NCBI RefSeq assembly: GCF_001642575.1
Contig: NZ_LXNG01000002.1
Coordinates: forward strand, 62,001 to 126,000
Source of the DNA: Xanthomonas floridensis
GTDB lineage: Bacteria; Pseudomonadota; Gammaproteobacteria; Xanthomonadales; Xanthomonadaceae
Direction: 5' to 3'
DNA length: 64,000 nt
In this document: piece after piece, positions 1-9,356 of the stretch
Numbering within the stretch: the stretch's first letter is position 1
How the letters are laid out: each line of letters opens with the position of its first letter
Position numbers and translations under genes: made by a program
Notes under the pieces: generated by a model
What the model was told of the DNA's origin: nothing
What the model saw: the letters and a program-made list of their open reading frames with translations, nothing else
The model's database searches: none

Positions 1-255
1 TCCGAACCGGACCTGGAACTCACCGACGACCGCAGCCGGATCGTGCAGACCGCGTCCTCGCCCGCCTACATGGGGCTGCTGTCCACGCTGCTGGCCTGGC
101 ACCAGGCCGACCCGCCGGACGATGCCGAGCGCGCCCGCAACCAGGTGATCTTCAGCTTCCAGGGCAACCGCAACCCGTTCGTCGACCACCCCGAATGGGC
201 CACCGCCGGCCTGTTCACCTCGGCCAAACCGGCCAGCTGCCAGCTGGCCAACTGA
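1..255 (+). CDS. Endonuclease I family nuclease, C-terminal part (truncated by window start)
   Basis: The frame is open from base 1 and encodes 84 residues before the stop. The segment [20 protein letters not shown] is the typical C-terminal signature of endonuclease I (EndA/NucM) proteins, which are exported, metal-dependent, non-specific DNA/RNA nucleases. The preceding '[18 protein letters not shown]' also fits the family. The N-terminus, signal peptide and catalytic region lie outside the window, so activity cannot be judged. Family assignment rests on recognising these motifs and is fairly secure. Confidence 0.8.
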   Translation, partial: SEPDLELTDDRSRIVQTASSPAYMGLLSTLLAWHQADPPDDAERARNQVIFSFQGNRNPFVDHPEWATAGLFTSAKPASCQLAN

Positions 256-500
256 GCGATACCGGCCCGGCGCGGGATGCGTCGGGCCGGTGCGCTGTGT
301 CTGCGGAGCTGTGCTTGCGATGACTACGCGCTGCCACGCCGGCAACGCATGCACCCGAGTCAACCACCGCAGGCTGATGACCTTCAGTTTCTGCCGGCCT
401 TTCGCACCCCACTGGCACGCCAACCGCGGGCGAAATGGATGCCGCGTTCCGGAACCCGCGGTCGATCCCCCGCAGGCAGGGGATTACACTGCCGGGTCCG
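256..500. other. Intergenic region between the endonuclease gene and cutA
   Basis: No convincing gene, hairpin terminator or repeat is visible here. The sequence is GC-rich, and the short open frames in it are shadows without family resemblance. Confidence 0.5.
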
Positions 501-824
501 ATGACTGCCTCTTCCCTCCATCTGTTGCTCAGCACCTGCCCGGATGCCGACAGCGCCGACCGCATCGCCCATGCCCTGCTGGACGAGCGCCTGGCCGCCT
601 GCGTCACCCAGCTGCCCGGCGTGCAGTCGCTGTATCGCTGGAACGGGGTGATCGAGCGCAGCCAGGAAGTGCAGTTGCTGATCAAGACCTGGGAAGACCG
701 CCTGCCGGACGCCATCGCGCGGCTGCAGGCGCTGCATCCGTATGAACTGCCGGAGGCGGTGGCGGTCCAAGCCAGCGCCGGGCTGCCGGCCTATCTCGAT
801 TGGGTCCGGGCCGAAACCCGCTAA
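501..824 (+). CDS. cutA: CutA-like divalent cation tolerance protein
   Basis: Encodes 107 residues, the normal length for CutA, a small trimeric cytoplasmic protein of the PII-like fold linked to copper/divalent-cation tolerance; its molecular role is still debated. Visible family segments are LLSTCPDADSADRIA near the N-terminus, ERLAACVTQLPGVQSLYRW (central strand/helix) and the C-terminal HPYELPEA motif. The ATG at 501 was chosen because the 22 upstream in-frame codons do not resemble CutA. It lies 15 bp before dsbD. The same cutA-dsbD pairing occurs in E. coli, so the two are probably co-transcribed. Confidence 0.92.
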   Translation: MTASSLHLLLSTCPDADSADRIAHALLDERLAACVTQLPGVQSLYRWNGVIERSQEVQLLIKTWEDRLPDAIARLQALHPYELPEAVAVQASAGLPAYLDWVRAETR

Positions 825-839
825 GGAATCCTGACGTCC

Positions 840-3155
840 ATGAAGTTTCTGTCCCGCTGGATCGCCCGCTGCGCACGGCTGTCCGCCCCTGTCATCGCCG
901 CCTCGCTCGCCCTGGTGGCACCCGCCGCGCAAGCGGTCAGCGAAGCCGACCTGCTGCCGGTGGACCAGGCCTTCGTGCTGAGTGCGCAGGCCGAGGGCCG
1001 CGACAGCATTGCGCTGCAGTGGAAGATCGCGCCGGGCTATTACCTGTACCGCCACCGCATCAGCGTCAAATCCGGCCAGGGCTTCAGCGCCGGCGAACTG
1101 GCCCTGCCGGAGGGCGAGAGCAAGCACGACGAGTTCTTCGGCCAGGTGCAGACCTACCGCAAGCTGCTGCAGGCCACCCTGGCCGGCAAGGCCGAGCCGT
1201 CGCTGCAGACCGCGGTACTGCAGGTGCAGTACCAGGGATGCGCCGACGCCGGCGTGTGCTACCCGCCGCAGCGCCGCGAGATTCGCGTCACCCTGCCCGG
1301 CGCAGTAGCCGCCGATGCTGCCCCGCCGCGCGAGAACCTGGGCGCACTGGTGCCGCGCAACGCCTCCGGCCCACGGCTGTTCGGCGCCACCGGCCAGCCC
1401 GCCGGCATGGAGGCGCTGCCGCTGCCGGCCGAGCAGGCGTTCACTTTCGAGGCCATCGTCGGCGATGGCAACAGCCTGCTGCTGCGCTTCACCCCGGCGC
1501 CGGGCTACTACCTCTACCGCGACCGCACCTCGCTGGCGCTGGAAGGCAGCAGCGGCGTGCGTACCGGCCTGCCGCGCTGGCCGCAGGGCAAGACCCACCG
1601 CGACGAGCACTTCGGCGATGTGGTGGTGTATTTCGACCAGGCCGAAGTCACCCTGCCACTGCTGCGCGAGCGCGCCGACCCGGCGCGGGTGACCCTGGTG
1701 GCCACCTTCCAGGGCTGCCAGACCGATGGCATCTGCTATCCGCCGATGACCCGCCGCGTGGCGCTGGAGCTGCCCGCCGGCACGGTGTCGCCGCAAAACC
1801 AGGCGCAGGCCGCGCCGCTGATGATTTCGCCGCTGGCCGCCGGGCAGACGCCTGCCGAACCGGCTCCGGCCCAAGCCGCGCTGGGCGCCGCGCGCGCGAC
1901 TGCCGACGCCTCGGCCGACAACCCGCAGCGCACCCAGCCGCCGCATACCGACAAGGGCCTGTTGGCGATGCTGGCGCTGGCCCTGCTCGGCGGGCTGGTG
2001 TTGAACCTGATGCCGTGCGTGCTGCCGATCCTGTCGCTGAAGGTGCTGGGCCTGGCCCATAGCGGCGAGAGCCGTAGCCACGCGCGCAGCCATGCCATCT
2101 GGTATTCGCTGGGCGTGCTGGTGTCCTTTGCCGCCATCGGCGGGCTGGTGATCGCCCTGCGTGCGGCCGGCCAGGCGGCCGGCTGGGGTTTCCAGCTGCA
2201 GCAGCCGTGGTTTGTGGCGGCACTGGCGTATCTGATGTTTGCGGTAGGCCTGAGCCTGTCGGGCGTGTTCACCCTGGGCAGCAACCTGGGCGGCATCGGC
2301 CAATCGCTGGCCGCGCGCAATGGCCCGTTGGGCGACTTTTTCACCGGCGTGCTGGCCTGTGTGGTCGCCAGCCCCTGCATCGCCCCGTTCATGGGCACCG
2401 CCCTGGCCTATGCGTTCACCGCGCCTGCACTGCTGGCGATGCTGGTGTTTCTGGCGCTGGGCCTGGGGCTGGCGCTGCCGTTCCTGCTGATCGGCTTCAT
2501 CCCCTCGCTGGCGCGGCGTCTGCCCACGCCCGGCGCGTGGATGGAAACACTCAAGCAGGTGCTGGCATTCCCGATGTACCTCACCGCGATCTGGCTGCTG
2601 TGGGTGCTGGGCAAGCAGCGCGGCGTGGACGCCGTGGCGCTGATGCTGGTGGGCGCCACGCTGCTGGCGCTGGGCCTGTGGTGTTTCGAGCGCAGCCGCT
2701 GGAGCAGCAATCGCCCCGGCATGCGTCTGGCCGCGGTCATGCTGGTGCTGGCCATCGTGCCGGTGGTGGGCGTCACCCGCCTGCGCCTGCCAGCGGCCAC
2801 CGCCGCCAGCGACGGCGTGGTCGCCTTCTCGCCGCAGTTGCTGGACCGCCTGCGCGCCGACAACCGCGTGGTGTTCGTCAACATGACCGCCGACTGGTGC
2901 GTGACCTGCAAGGCCAACGAAAAGAACGTGCTGGGCAGCGCCGACTTCCGCGACGCGCTGCGCCGGGTGGATGCGGTGTACATGAAAGGCGACTGGACCA
3001 ATGTGGACCCGGCCATCAGCACCTTCCTGGACCAGCACCAAGCCGTGGGCGTGCCGCTGTACGTGGTCTATGGCCCCGGCGCCCCGCCGGCGATCCTGCC
3101 CACCGTGCTGACCGGCGCGATCACCGAGGATGCGTTGCTGCGCGCGGCGCGGTGA
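840..3155 (+). CDS. dsbD: Thiol:disulfide interchange protein DsbD with duplicated alpha domain
   Basis: 771 residues. DsbD carries reducing power from cytoplasmic thioredoxin across the inner membrane to periplasmic partners. A signal peptide (about residues 1-32) is followed by two alpha (nDsbD-like) domains, each with the C-x5-C pair: GCADAGVCYPP (C134/C140) and GCQTDGICYPP (C293/C299). Next come an Ala/Pro linker (about 315-370), the transmembrane beta domain with NLMPCVLP (C393) and VASPCIAP (C513), and a C-terminal thioredoxin domain with DWCVTCK (C687/C690). All redox cysteines are present. The usual protein has one alpha domain, so the second copy is unusual. It follows cutA by 15 bp, probably as an operon. 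Confidence 0.95.
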   Translation: MKFLSRWIARCARLSAPVIAASLALVAPAAQAVSEADLLPVDQAFVLSAQAEGRDSIALQWKIAPGYYLYRHRISVKSGQGFSAGELALPEGESKHDEFFGQVQTYRKLLQATLAGKAEPSLQTAVLQVQYQGCADAGVCYPPQRREIRVTLPGAVAADAAPPRENLGALVPRNASGPRLFGATGQPAGMEALPLPAEQAFTFEAIVGDGNSLLLRFTPAPGYYLYRDRTSLALEGSSGVRTGLPRWPQGKTHRDEHFGDVVVYFDQAEVTLPLLRERADPARVTLVATFQGCQTDGICYPPMTRRVALELPAGTVSPQNQAQAAPLMISPLAAGQTPAEPAPAQAALGAARATADASADNPQRTQPPHTDKGLLAMLALALLGGLVLNLMPCVLPILSLKVLGLAHSGESRSHARSHAIWYSLGVLVSFAAIGGLVIALRAAGQAAGWGFQLQQPWFVAALAYLMFAVGLSLSGVFTLGSNLGGIGQSLAARNGPLGDFFTGVLACVVASPCIAPFMGTALAYAFTAPALLAMLVFLALGLGLALPFLLIGFIPSLARRLPTPGAWMETLKQVLAFPMYLTAIWLLWVLGKQRGVDAVALMLVGATLLALGLWCFERSRWSSNRPGMRLAAVMLVLAIVPVVGVTRLRLPAATAASDGVVAFSPQLLDRLRADNRVVFVNMTADWCVTCKANEKNVLGSADFRDALRRVDAVYMKGDWTNVDPAISTFLDQHQAVGVPLYVVYGPGAPPAILPTVLTGAITEDALLRAAR

Positions 3156-3468
3156 ACGACCTCTTCGACGCCCGATGCATGCGTCTTGCGGGGGGCGCTG
3201 CACACGCATGAGGGTCGTGCCTGCAAGGCGATCTGAAGAACATGCGCGCCTTGCTGTCGCCGGCAGCCCGCCCCGCTCGCCGGCGCACGGCTGATGCTAC
3301 AAGATGCCGACGACCATCATCCATCGCGATCGATCCCGGAAACGATTAACTCGGCCGCATCCGGTTATTTTTATTTTTGTATAGAGTCACTGCAGCGCGA
3401 ACGGATTTTTCTCGGCGCACATTTCTCAACATTACTCACCACGCGGTCACAACGCGATATTCGACTTT
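3156..3468. other. Intergenic region upstream of the S9 peptidase gene
   Basis: About 310 bp without a gene. The notable feature is an AT-rich patch around 3363-3390 (GGTTATTTTTATTTTTGTAT), conspicuous in this GC-rich sequence and a plausible promoter or upstream element for the peptidase. A TATAGA hexamer sits at about 3380, but I see no good -35 partner. No clear terminator for dsbD was found. Confidence 0.4.
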
Positions 3469-5658
3469 ATGCTGTCGCCCCCTCTCGGCGATGGCAATAT
3501 GATGCCCCCCACGTCCAGCCTTTTCGGCGCAGCGTTGTTTCTTGCCGGCATTGCAGGTGCCCATGCAGCACCTGCGACACCCGGCATTACGGCTACCGCA
3601 CCCACCGCCACCACCGCAGACCCGTATCTGTGGCTGGAGGATGTCACCGGCACAAAAGCGCTCGACTGGGTAAAGCAACAAGATGCACGCACCGAGAAAC
3701 AACTGGCCGACACGGCCGAGTTCAAGCAGCTGGAAACACGGATCCGTGAAGTCATGGACTCGGATGCGAAGATTCCCGACGTGCAGAAGATCGGTGACAG
3801 CTATTACAACTTCTGGCAGGACAGACAGCACAAGCGCGGCATATGGCGACGGACCACGCCGGCCGAATACCGCAAGCCTGCGCCGAAGTGGGAAACCGTG
3901 CTGGATCTGGATGCCCTCAACCAGAGCGAGGGCAAGGATTGGGCATGGCAGCACGAGGACATCGACTGTCTGCGTCCGGCCTATCGCCGCTGCCTGATCA
4001 CCCTGTCGCGCGGCGGTGCCGATGCCGACGTCACCCGCGAGTTCGACCTGGTCGACAAGCAGTGGGTGCAGGACGGCTTCGTCCGCCCCGAAGCCAAGGG
4101 CGAGCTCTCCTGGATCGACCAGGACACCGTCTATGTCAGTACCGATTTCGGCGCTGGCACCACGACCGACTCGGGCTACGCGCGCGTGGTCAAACAATGG
4201 AAACGCGGCACCGCCCTGGACACCGCCACGACCGTCTACGAGGGCAGCCCGCAGGATATGCGCGTGAGGGCCTTCCATGACGACACCCCGGGGTTCGCGC
4301 GGGACATCGTGATTCGCGAGTTGGGCATTCGCAACAAGCGCTGGTATCTGCGCGACCGCAGTGGACACCTGGCCCAGATCGAGGTGCCGGACTCGGCGAC
4401 CAAGCAGTTGCATCGCCAATGGCTCACGCTGGAGTTGCGCGAGCCGTGGAGCGTCGGCGGCAAGACCTACGCAGCCGGCACGCTGCTGGCCACCCGGCTC
4501 GACGATTTCATGGCGGGCAAGCGCGCCTTCGAGGTGGTCTTCCAACCCACCGACACCGCCTCGCTCAGCAGTGCGGTCTGGACCCGCTCGCACCTGGTGC
4601 TCAACATCCTGGATGACGTCAAAACGCGGCTGAGCGTGCTGACGCCCGGTGCGCAGGCTTGGAAGCGCAGCGCGTTCGTCGGCGCACCCAGCTTCGGCGC
4701 TGCAGAGATCAAGGCGCTGGACAACGTCGATAGCGATGCGGTGTGGCTCACCGTCGCCGACGACCTCACTCCGCCCACGCTGTCGCTGGCGCAGATCGGC
4801 AAGCAACCGCAGCGCCTGAAAGCGCTGCCGGCGTTCTTCGATGCCAGCCGCTTCCTCATCGAGCAACACTTCGTCACCAGCAAGGACGGCACCCGCGTCC
4901 CGTATTTCCTGGTCCGCCCGAAGGCGCTGGCATTCGATGGCAGCGCACCGACCCAGCTCTATGGCTATGGCGGGTTCGAGATCCCGATGCTGCCGTACTA
5001 CTCCGGCGTCATGGGACGAGCGTGGCTGGAGAAGGGCGGGGTGTTCGCGCTGTCCAACATGCGTGGCGGCGGTGAGTACGGCCCGCGCTGGCACCAGGCC
5101 GCACTCAAGCAGAACCGGCACAAGGCCTACGAGGACATGGCCGCCATCGCGCAGGACCTGATCGCGCGCAAGGTCACCTCGGCCAGGCATCTGGCCGTGC
5201 GCGGCGGCAGCAACGGCGGATTGATGGCCGGCAATATGCTGACCCAGTATCCGCAGCTGTTCGGGGCGGTCGTGATCGAAGCGCCGCTGCTGGATATGCG
5301 CCGCTATAACCACCTGCTGGCCGGCGCGTCATGGATGGACGAGTACGGCAACCCGGACACTGCAGACTGGTCGTTCATCCAGACCTTTTCCCCGTATCAC
5401 CTGTTCGATCCGAACAAGACCTATCCGCCCACGATCTTCCTGACCTCCACCCGCGACGATCGCGTCCACCCCGGGCACGCACGCAAGATGGCCGCCAGGA
5501 TGCTGGATGCCGGCAAGGACGCGGTGTTTTACGAAAGCATGGAGGGCGGCCACGCCAACCCTGGCGACAATGCCCAGGCCGCGCATCGTGCTGCGCTGAT
5601 GTACACCTTCCTGTGGCGGCACCTCGGACGCGACACCGCGACAACCGAAGGCAGGTAG
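3469..5658 (+). CDS. S9 family prolyl oligopeptidase, probably exported
   Basis: 729 residues. The hydrophobic N-terminus ending in AHAAPA suggests a cleaved signal peptide and periplasmic location. DPYLWLEDV (about residues 47-55) is the typical start of the mature prolyl-oligopeptidase fold. The middle is the expected beta-propeller, and the C-terminal alpha/beta-hydrolase domain carries the Ser nucleophile in GGSNGG (Ser581), the Asp in TRDDRVHPGH (663/664) and the His in EGGHANPG (His695). The family cleaves short peptides after proline or related residues. In-frame ATGs at 3499 and 3502 are alternative starts. It stands alone, with no visible operon partner. Confidence 0.9.
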   Translation: MLSPPLGDGNMMPPTSSLFGAALFLAGIAGAHAAPATPGITATAPTATTADPYLWLEDVTGTKALDWVKQQDARTEKQLADTAEFKQLETRIREVMDSDAKIPDVQKIGDSYYNFWQDRQHKRGIWRRTTPAEYRKPAPKWETVLDLDALNQSEGKDWAWQHEDIDCLRPAYRRCLITLSRGGADADVTREFDLVDKQWVQDGFVRPEAKGELSWIDQDTVYVSTDFGAGTTTDSGYARVVKQWKRGTALDTATTVYEGSPQDMRVRAFHDDTPGFARDIVIRELGIRNKRWYLRDRSGHLAQIEVPDSATKQLHRQWLTLELREPWSVGGKTYAAGTLLATRLDDFMAGKRAFEVVFQPTDTASLSSAVWTRSHLVLNILDDVKTRLSVLTPGAQAWKRSAFVGAPSFGAAEIKALDNVDSDAVWLTVADDLTPPTLSLAQIGKQPQRLKALPAFFDASRFLIEQHFVTSKDGTRVPYFLVRPKALAFDGSAPTQLYGYGGFEIPMLPYYSGVMGRAWLEKGGVFALSNMRGGGEYGPRWHQAALKQNRHKAYEDMAAIAQDLIARKVTSARHLAVRGGSNGGLMAGNMLTQYPQLFGAVVIEAPLLDMRRYNHLLAGASWMDEYGNPDTADWSFIQTFSPYHLFDPNKTYPPTIFLTSTRDDRVHPGHARKMAARMLDAGKDAVFYESMEGGHANPGDNAQAAHRAALMYTFLWRHLGRDTATTEGR

Positions 5659-6163
5659 GGGCCATCGTCGGCGGGGCGCATGCTGCGCCGACGCTCGCCG
5701 GCGCGGGCATCCGGCTGGAAACGGCGTCCATCGTGCACGGTGGGTGCGCGCGGCCAGCGTGGATCCCGGTCACGGTGGCAGGCCGCTCCGGCAGCGCAGC
5801 CTGACCGATGGCGCCTCGCACGCGTGGGCGGGAACGGCCGAACTTGCTGCCGCGGGCACAGAACCCTGACGCGCGGCAGTGGAAGATGCACAGACCGGTC
5901 CCTGGACCGGCGCTGCACCACCGCCGCTGCCGGCGCCCCGGTGCGCACTGGGCGCGCGCCCGCCCGGTCAGCGGTCGGGAGGCTGCGGCCCGGCCCTGCA
6001 GGTTGCCGCAGCGGGCCGCCTGGGCAGACGTCCTGCGTACCTGACCGCGCCGACCATCGCCGCAAGAATTCAAGCACTTGTTTAAAACAGCTATAACTTC
6101 TGCTATCTGGACAGCATCGCCCACATCGCGCAGACTTCCGGCCTTTCCGCTCCGCTGGATCCC
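5659..6163. other. Intergenic region upstream of aroQ with a possible promoter
   Basis: About 500 bp with no supported gene; open frames on both strands lack family features. A possible sigma-70 promoter for aroQ is TTCAAG (6069) - 17 bp - TATAAC (6092), in a locally AT-rich patch about 65 bp before the aroQ start. The rest is featureless GC-rich sequence. Confidence 0.4.
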
Positions 6164-6610
6164 ATGGCCCACCTGCTGCTGTTGCACGGCCCCAACCTCA
6201 ACCTGCTCGGCACCCGCGAGCCAGAGGTCTACGGGCGCACCACGCTGGCGCAGATCGATGCGGCTCTGGTGGACCGCGCGCAGGCGGCCGGGCATGCGCT
6301 GAACTGCCTGCAGTCCAATGCCGAGCACGTGCTGGTGGAGCGCATCCACGCCGCCCGCGAGGACGGCACCGCCTACATCCTGATCAACCCGGCGGCCTTC
6401 ACCCATACCTCGGTGGCGCTGCGCGACGCGCTACTGGGCGTGGGGCTGCCGTTCGTGGAGATCCATCTGTCCAACCCGCATGCGCGCGAGCCGTTCCGCC
6501 ATCACAGCTATCTCAGCGACAAGGCCGATGGAGTGATCTGCGGCTTCGGCGCCGACAGCTACCGGTTGGCGCTGGAAGCGGTGATCGCGCGCCTGGAGCG
6601 CGACGCATGA
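6164..6610 (+). CDS. aroQ: Type II 3-dehydroquinate dehydratase
   Basis: 148 residues, standard size for the small dodecameric enzyme that converts 3-dehydroquinate to 3-dehydroshikimate (third step of the shikimate pathway, cytoplasm). The family opening [20 protein letters not shown] is present, with the catalytic tyrosine in EVYG, then [17 protein letters not shown] and the substrate-loop/histidine segment [18 protein letters not shown]. It precedes accB by about 100 bp. The aroQ-accB-accC order is widespread in gammaproteobacteria, so an operon is likely. Confidence 0.96.
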   Translation: MAHLLLLHGPNLNLLGTREPEVYGRTTLAQIDAALVDRAQAAGHALNCLQSNAEHVLVERIHAAREDGTAYILINPAAFTHTSVALRDALLGVGLPFVEIHLSNPHAREPFRHHSYLSDKADGVICGFGADSYRLALEAVIARLERDA

Positions 6611-6707
6611 CAGGCGCCCTCCCCCCAGCGGCCACCGCGCCGAGGGTCTGACCCCATTCCGTCGGCATCCGCCGGCACTCTCCACCGATTCACCACAAGA
6701 GGCCCTT

Positions 6708-7199
6708 ATGGATCTCCGCAAAATCAAGAAACTGATCGACCTGCTCGAAGAATCCAATCTCGCCGAAATCGAGATCAAGGAAGGCGAAGAAAGCGTGCGC
6801 CTGGCGCGCGTGCCCAAGGGCACCCAGGTGATGAGCGCGCCGGTGCAGCAGTACGCACCTGCGCCGGCCATGCAGGCGCAGGCCCCGGCGGCGGCCAGCA
6901 TGCCGATGCATTCGCCCACCGAGGCCTCCACCGGTGGCGCCAAGCACGCCGCCGCGTTGCCGGAAGGCCACGTGCTGCGCGCCCCCATGGTGGGCACCTT
7001 CTACACCTCCCCGTCCCCGGACAAGCCGGCCTTCGTCAGCGTGGGCCAGGCCGTCAAGGCCGGCGACACCCTGGCGATCATCGAGGCGATGAAGATGTTC
7101 AACCCGATCGAAGCCGACGTCTCCGGCACCATCGTGGCCATCCTCGGCGAAACCGGCCAGCCGGTGGAATTCGATCAGCCGTTGTTTGTGATTGGCTGA
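6708..7199 (+). CDS. accB: Biotin carboxyl carrier protein of acetyl-CoA carboxylase
   Basis: 163 residues. The N-terminal helix ([15 protein letters not shown]) is followed by an Ala/Pro/Met-rich flexible linker (about 45-80) and the biotinyl domain with [12 protein letters not shown], whose Lys129 is the biotinylation site. It carries CO2 from AccC to the carboxyltransferase AccA/AccD for malonyl-CoA and fatty-acid synthesis. Normally accC follows directly; here a four-helix-bundle gene intervenes, its frame overlapping the accB stop. Confidence 0.97.
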   Translation: MDLRKIKKLIDLLEESNLAEIEIKEGEESVRLARVPKGTQVMSAPVQQYAPAPAMQAQAPAAASMPMHSPTEASTGGAKHAAALPEGHVLRAPMVGTFYTSPSPDKPAFVSVGQAVKAGDTLAIIEAMKMFNPIEADVSGTIVAILGETGQPVEFDQPLFVIG

Positions 7200-7605
7200 G
7201 AGCCGGGAATCGGGAGTGGAGAATCGGGAATCGGCAAAGCGGCCTCATGAGCGTCTGGAGGCGTGGTGCGATTCCATGGAACTGGTGGAAATGATCTATC
7301 GGTTCACCGAGGGCTTTCCCGAGCACGAACGCTACGGCCTGATGGCGCAATTGCGCCGTGCGGCCGTCAGCGTCCCGTCGAATATCGCCGAGGGTGCAGC
7401 GCGGCGATCCACTCCCGATTACGCGCGGTTTCTCTCGATTGCGCGCGGCTCGCTCTCCGAGCTGGATACACAGGTTCAGATCGCCGTACGACTGGGCTAC
7501 AGCAACATCGAAGACGAAGACATTGTCAGCCAGCAGGTCGACCAGGTCTTCGCCAAGCTCACTGCATTGATGAATGCCTTACGCAGACGTGGAGCCGCAC
7601 CATGA
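7192..7605 (+). CDS. Four-helix-bundle protein (S23/IVP family) inserted between accB and accC
   Basis: Up to 137 residues. [51 protein letters not shown] and the [19 protein letters not shown] helix are the signature of the four-helix-bundle family found in 23S rRNA intervening sequences and related to Avd of diversity-generating retroelements. No 23S rRNA or reverse transcriptase is nearby, so its role is unknown. The start is uncertain: TTG 7192 overlaps accB; GTG 7216 or ATG 7276 are alternatives. The first codons are built from GGGAATC-type repeat, so the natural N-terminus may be nearer RPHERLEAW. The stop overlaps an ATG at 7602 in frame with accC. Confidence 0.8.
   Translation: MAESRESGVENRESAKRPHERLEAWCDSMELVEMIYRFTEGFPEHERYGLMAQLRRAAVSVPSNIAEGAARRSTPDYARFLSIARGSLSELDTQVQIAVRLGYSNIEDEDIVSQQVDQVFAKLTALMNALRRRGAAP
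7204..7233 (+). repeat. GGGAATC-type heptamer repeat, left flank of the four-helix-bundle gene
   Basis: Imperfect tandem copies of GGGAATC (with GGGAGTG and GAGAATC variants) directly after the accB stop. The same motif in opposite orientation flanks the other side of the inserted gene at 7619-7646. Confidence 0.7.
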
Positions 7606-7618
7606 GCCCGCATCTACC

Positions 7619-7646
7619 CATTCCCCATTCCCGACTCCCTATTCCC
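7619..7646 (-). repeat. GGGAATC-type heptamer repeat, right flank (inverted)
   Basis: Reads ATTCCCC/ATTCCCG/ACTCCCT/ATTCCC on the plus strand, i.e. reverse-complement heptamers ending immediately before the accC start. No Shine-Dalgarno sequence can be found inside it. Confidence 0.7.
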
Positions 7647-9014
7647 ATGCTCGATAAAGTCGTCATCGCCAACCGAGGTGAAATCGCGCTGCGCATCCTG
7701 CGCGCGTGCCACACGCTCGGCATCCGCACGGTCGCGGTGCATTCCACGGTCGACCGCAACCTCAAGCACGTGGCCATGGCCGACGAGTCGGTGTGTATCG
7801 GCCCGGCCGCGTCCAGCGACAGTTACCTCAACATCCCGGCGCTGATCGCCGCGGCCGAGGTCACCGATGCGCAGGCCATCCATCCCGGTTACGGTTTTCT
7901 CTCGGAAAACGCCGATTTTGCCGAGCGGGTGGAAGAATCCGGCTTCATCTTCATCGGCCCCAAGGCCGACACCATTCGCCTGATGGGCGACAAGGTCGAA
8001 GCGATCCGCGCAATGAAGGCCGCCGGCGTGCCGTGCGTGCCCGGCTCGGGCGGCCCGCTGGGCGATGACATCGTGGCCAACACCAAGGTGGCGCGCGAGA
8101 TCGGCTACCCGGTGATCATCAAGGCCGCCGGCGGCGGCGGTGGGCGCGGCATGCGCGTGGTGCATTCGGAAGCGGCGTTGAAGGCGGCGATCGAAACCAC
8201 CAAGTCCGAAGCCAAGGCCGCTTTCAGCAACGATCAGGTCTACATGGAGAAGTTCCTGGAAAATCCGCGTCACGTGGAAATCCAGGTGCTGGCCGACGGC
8301 CAGGGCGGTGCGATCCATCTGGGCGAACGCGATTGCTCGATGCAACGTCGCCACCAGAAGGTGGTGGAAGAAGCGCCGGCGCCGGGCATCACCGAGGAGC
8401 TGCGCAACGAGATCGGCAAGGTCTGCGTGGATGCCTGCATCCGCATCGGCTACCGCGGCGCGGGCACGTTCGAATTCCTGTTCGAAGGTGGGCGCTTCTA
8501 CTTCATCGAAATGAACACCCGCATCCAGGTGGAGCACCCGGTCACCGAGCGCATCACCGGCATCGACCTGGTGTGCGAACAGCTGCGCATCGCTGCCGGC
8601 CACAAGCTCAGCATCAAGCAGAGCGACATCGTGCTGCGCGGGCATGCGATCGAGTGCCGCATCAACGCCGAAGACCCGGAAACCTTCATGCCCAACCCGG
8701 GCCTGATCACCGCCTTCCATCCGCCGGGCGGCCCGGGCGTGCGCGTGGATACGCACATCTACAGCGGCTACAAGGTGCCACCGAACTACGACTCGATGAT
8801 CGGCAAGCTGATCGTGCACGGCCCGGACCGCGAGACCGCCATTGCACGCATGCGCGTGGCCCTGAGCGAGATGGTGGTGGACGGCATCAAGACCAACATT
8901 CCGCTGCAGCAGCGCATCATGCGCGACAAGGGCTTCCAGGCCGGTGGGCAGAACATCCACTACCTGGAAAAGCGCCTGGCCGAACGCAAGAACAAGTCGA
9001 TCGCGTTGACCTGA
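7647..9014 (+). CDS. accC: Biotin carboxylase subunit of acetyl-CoA carboxylase
   Basis: 455 residues from ATG 7647, the usual length. [18 protein letters not shown] opens the biotin-carboxylase N-domain; the ATP-grasp glycine-rich loop [28 protein letters not shown] and [14 protein letters not shown] follow. The enzyme carboxylates biotin on AccB using ATP and bicarbonate. No ribosome binding site precedes 7647 because repeat sequence lies there. An in-frame ATG at 7602, with GGAG 8 nt upstream and an ATGA overlap with the previous gene, would add 15 repeat-derived residues. A strong terminator follows. Confidence 0.96.
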   Translation: MLDKVVIANRGEIALRILRACHTLGIRTVAVHSTVDRNLKHVAMADESVCIGPAASSDSYLNIPALIAAAEVTDAQAIHPGYGFLSENADFAERVEESGFIFIGPKADTIRLMGDKVEAIRAMKAAGVPCVPGSGGPLGDDIVANTKVAREIGYPVIIKAAGGGGGRGMRVVHSEAALKAAIETTKSEAKAAFSNDQVYMEKFLENPRHVEIQVLADGQGGAIHLGERDCSMQRRHQKVVEEAPAPGITEELRNEIGKVCVDACIRIGYRGAGTFEFLFEGGRFYFIEMNTRIQVEHPVTERITGIDLVCEQLRIAAGHKLSIKQSDIVLRGHAIECRINAEDPETFMPNPGLITAFHPPGGPGVRVDTHIYSGYKVPPNYDSMIGKLIVHGPDRETAIARMRVALSEMVVDGIKTNIPLQQRIMRDKGFQAGGQNIHYLEKRLAERKNKSIALT

Positions 9015-9034
9015 TCGCAAGCGCCATGGCACGC

Positions 9035-9066
9035 AACAAAAAGCCCGGGAAACCGGGCTTTTTGTT
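9035..9066 (+). terminator. Rho-independent terminator after accC
   Basis: A perfect 14-bp stem (AACAAAAAGCCCGG / CCGGGCTTTTTGTT) with a GAAA loop and a run of T, 20 bp after the accC stop. It closes the aroQ-accB-accC unit. Confidence 0.93.
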
Positions 9067-9356
9067 GTCTCCGCGGTGCATCGCGCCGACACTGCGTCGC
9101 GCCGCCAGCCCTCTAGCCAGCCGCTCCATGCGCAGGGCTCTAAACATCGGGCCCGGTCGCGCCCGGGCGCGCTCCTACAGAGTCTGAGGGCTCAACGCCC
9201 GGATGGCGCAGCCAGCGCCGGATCCGATCTGCAGGCCCTCGGTCGTCTGCACAGTTGAGAATGGCGAAGCTGCAGCCCCACCTACCAGCCGTTGCCGCCT
9301 GCGCGACCGGAGACGCTGCGGCTGTGCCCCTGTCGGCACGCGACACGCTGCATCGC
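9067..9356. other. Intergenic region after the accC terminator
   Basis: About 290 bp between the accC terminator and the convergent small membrane-protein gene. I see no gene or strong structure in it. Confidence 0.4.

Noticed and set aside
384-3209. A 941-codon open frame on the minus strand across cutA and dsbD
   Set aside because: It is antisense to two well-supported genes; its protein is Gln/His/Arg-rich low-complexity sequence typical of GC-rich shadow frames.
7192-7605. Diversity-generating retroelement suggested by the Avd-like four-helix-bundle protein
   Set aside because: No reverse transcriptase, template repeat or variable repeat is present in the window.
7192-7605. 23S rRNA intervening sequence
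   Set aside because: The protein family fits, but there is no rRNA sequence around it; it lies within the accB-accC operon.
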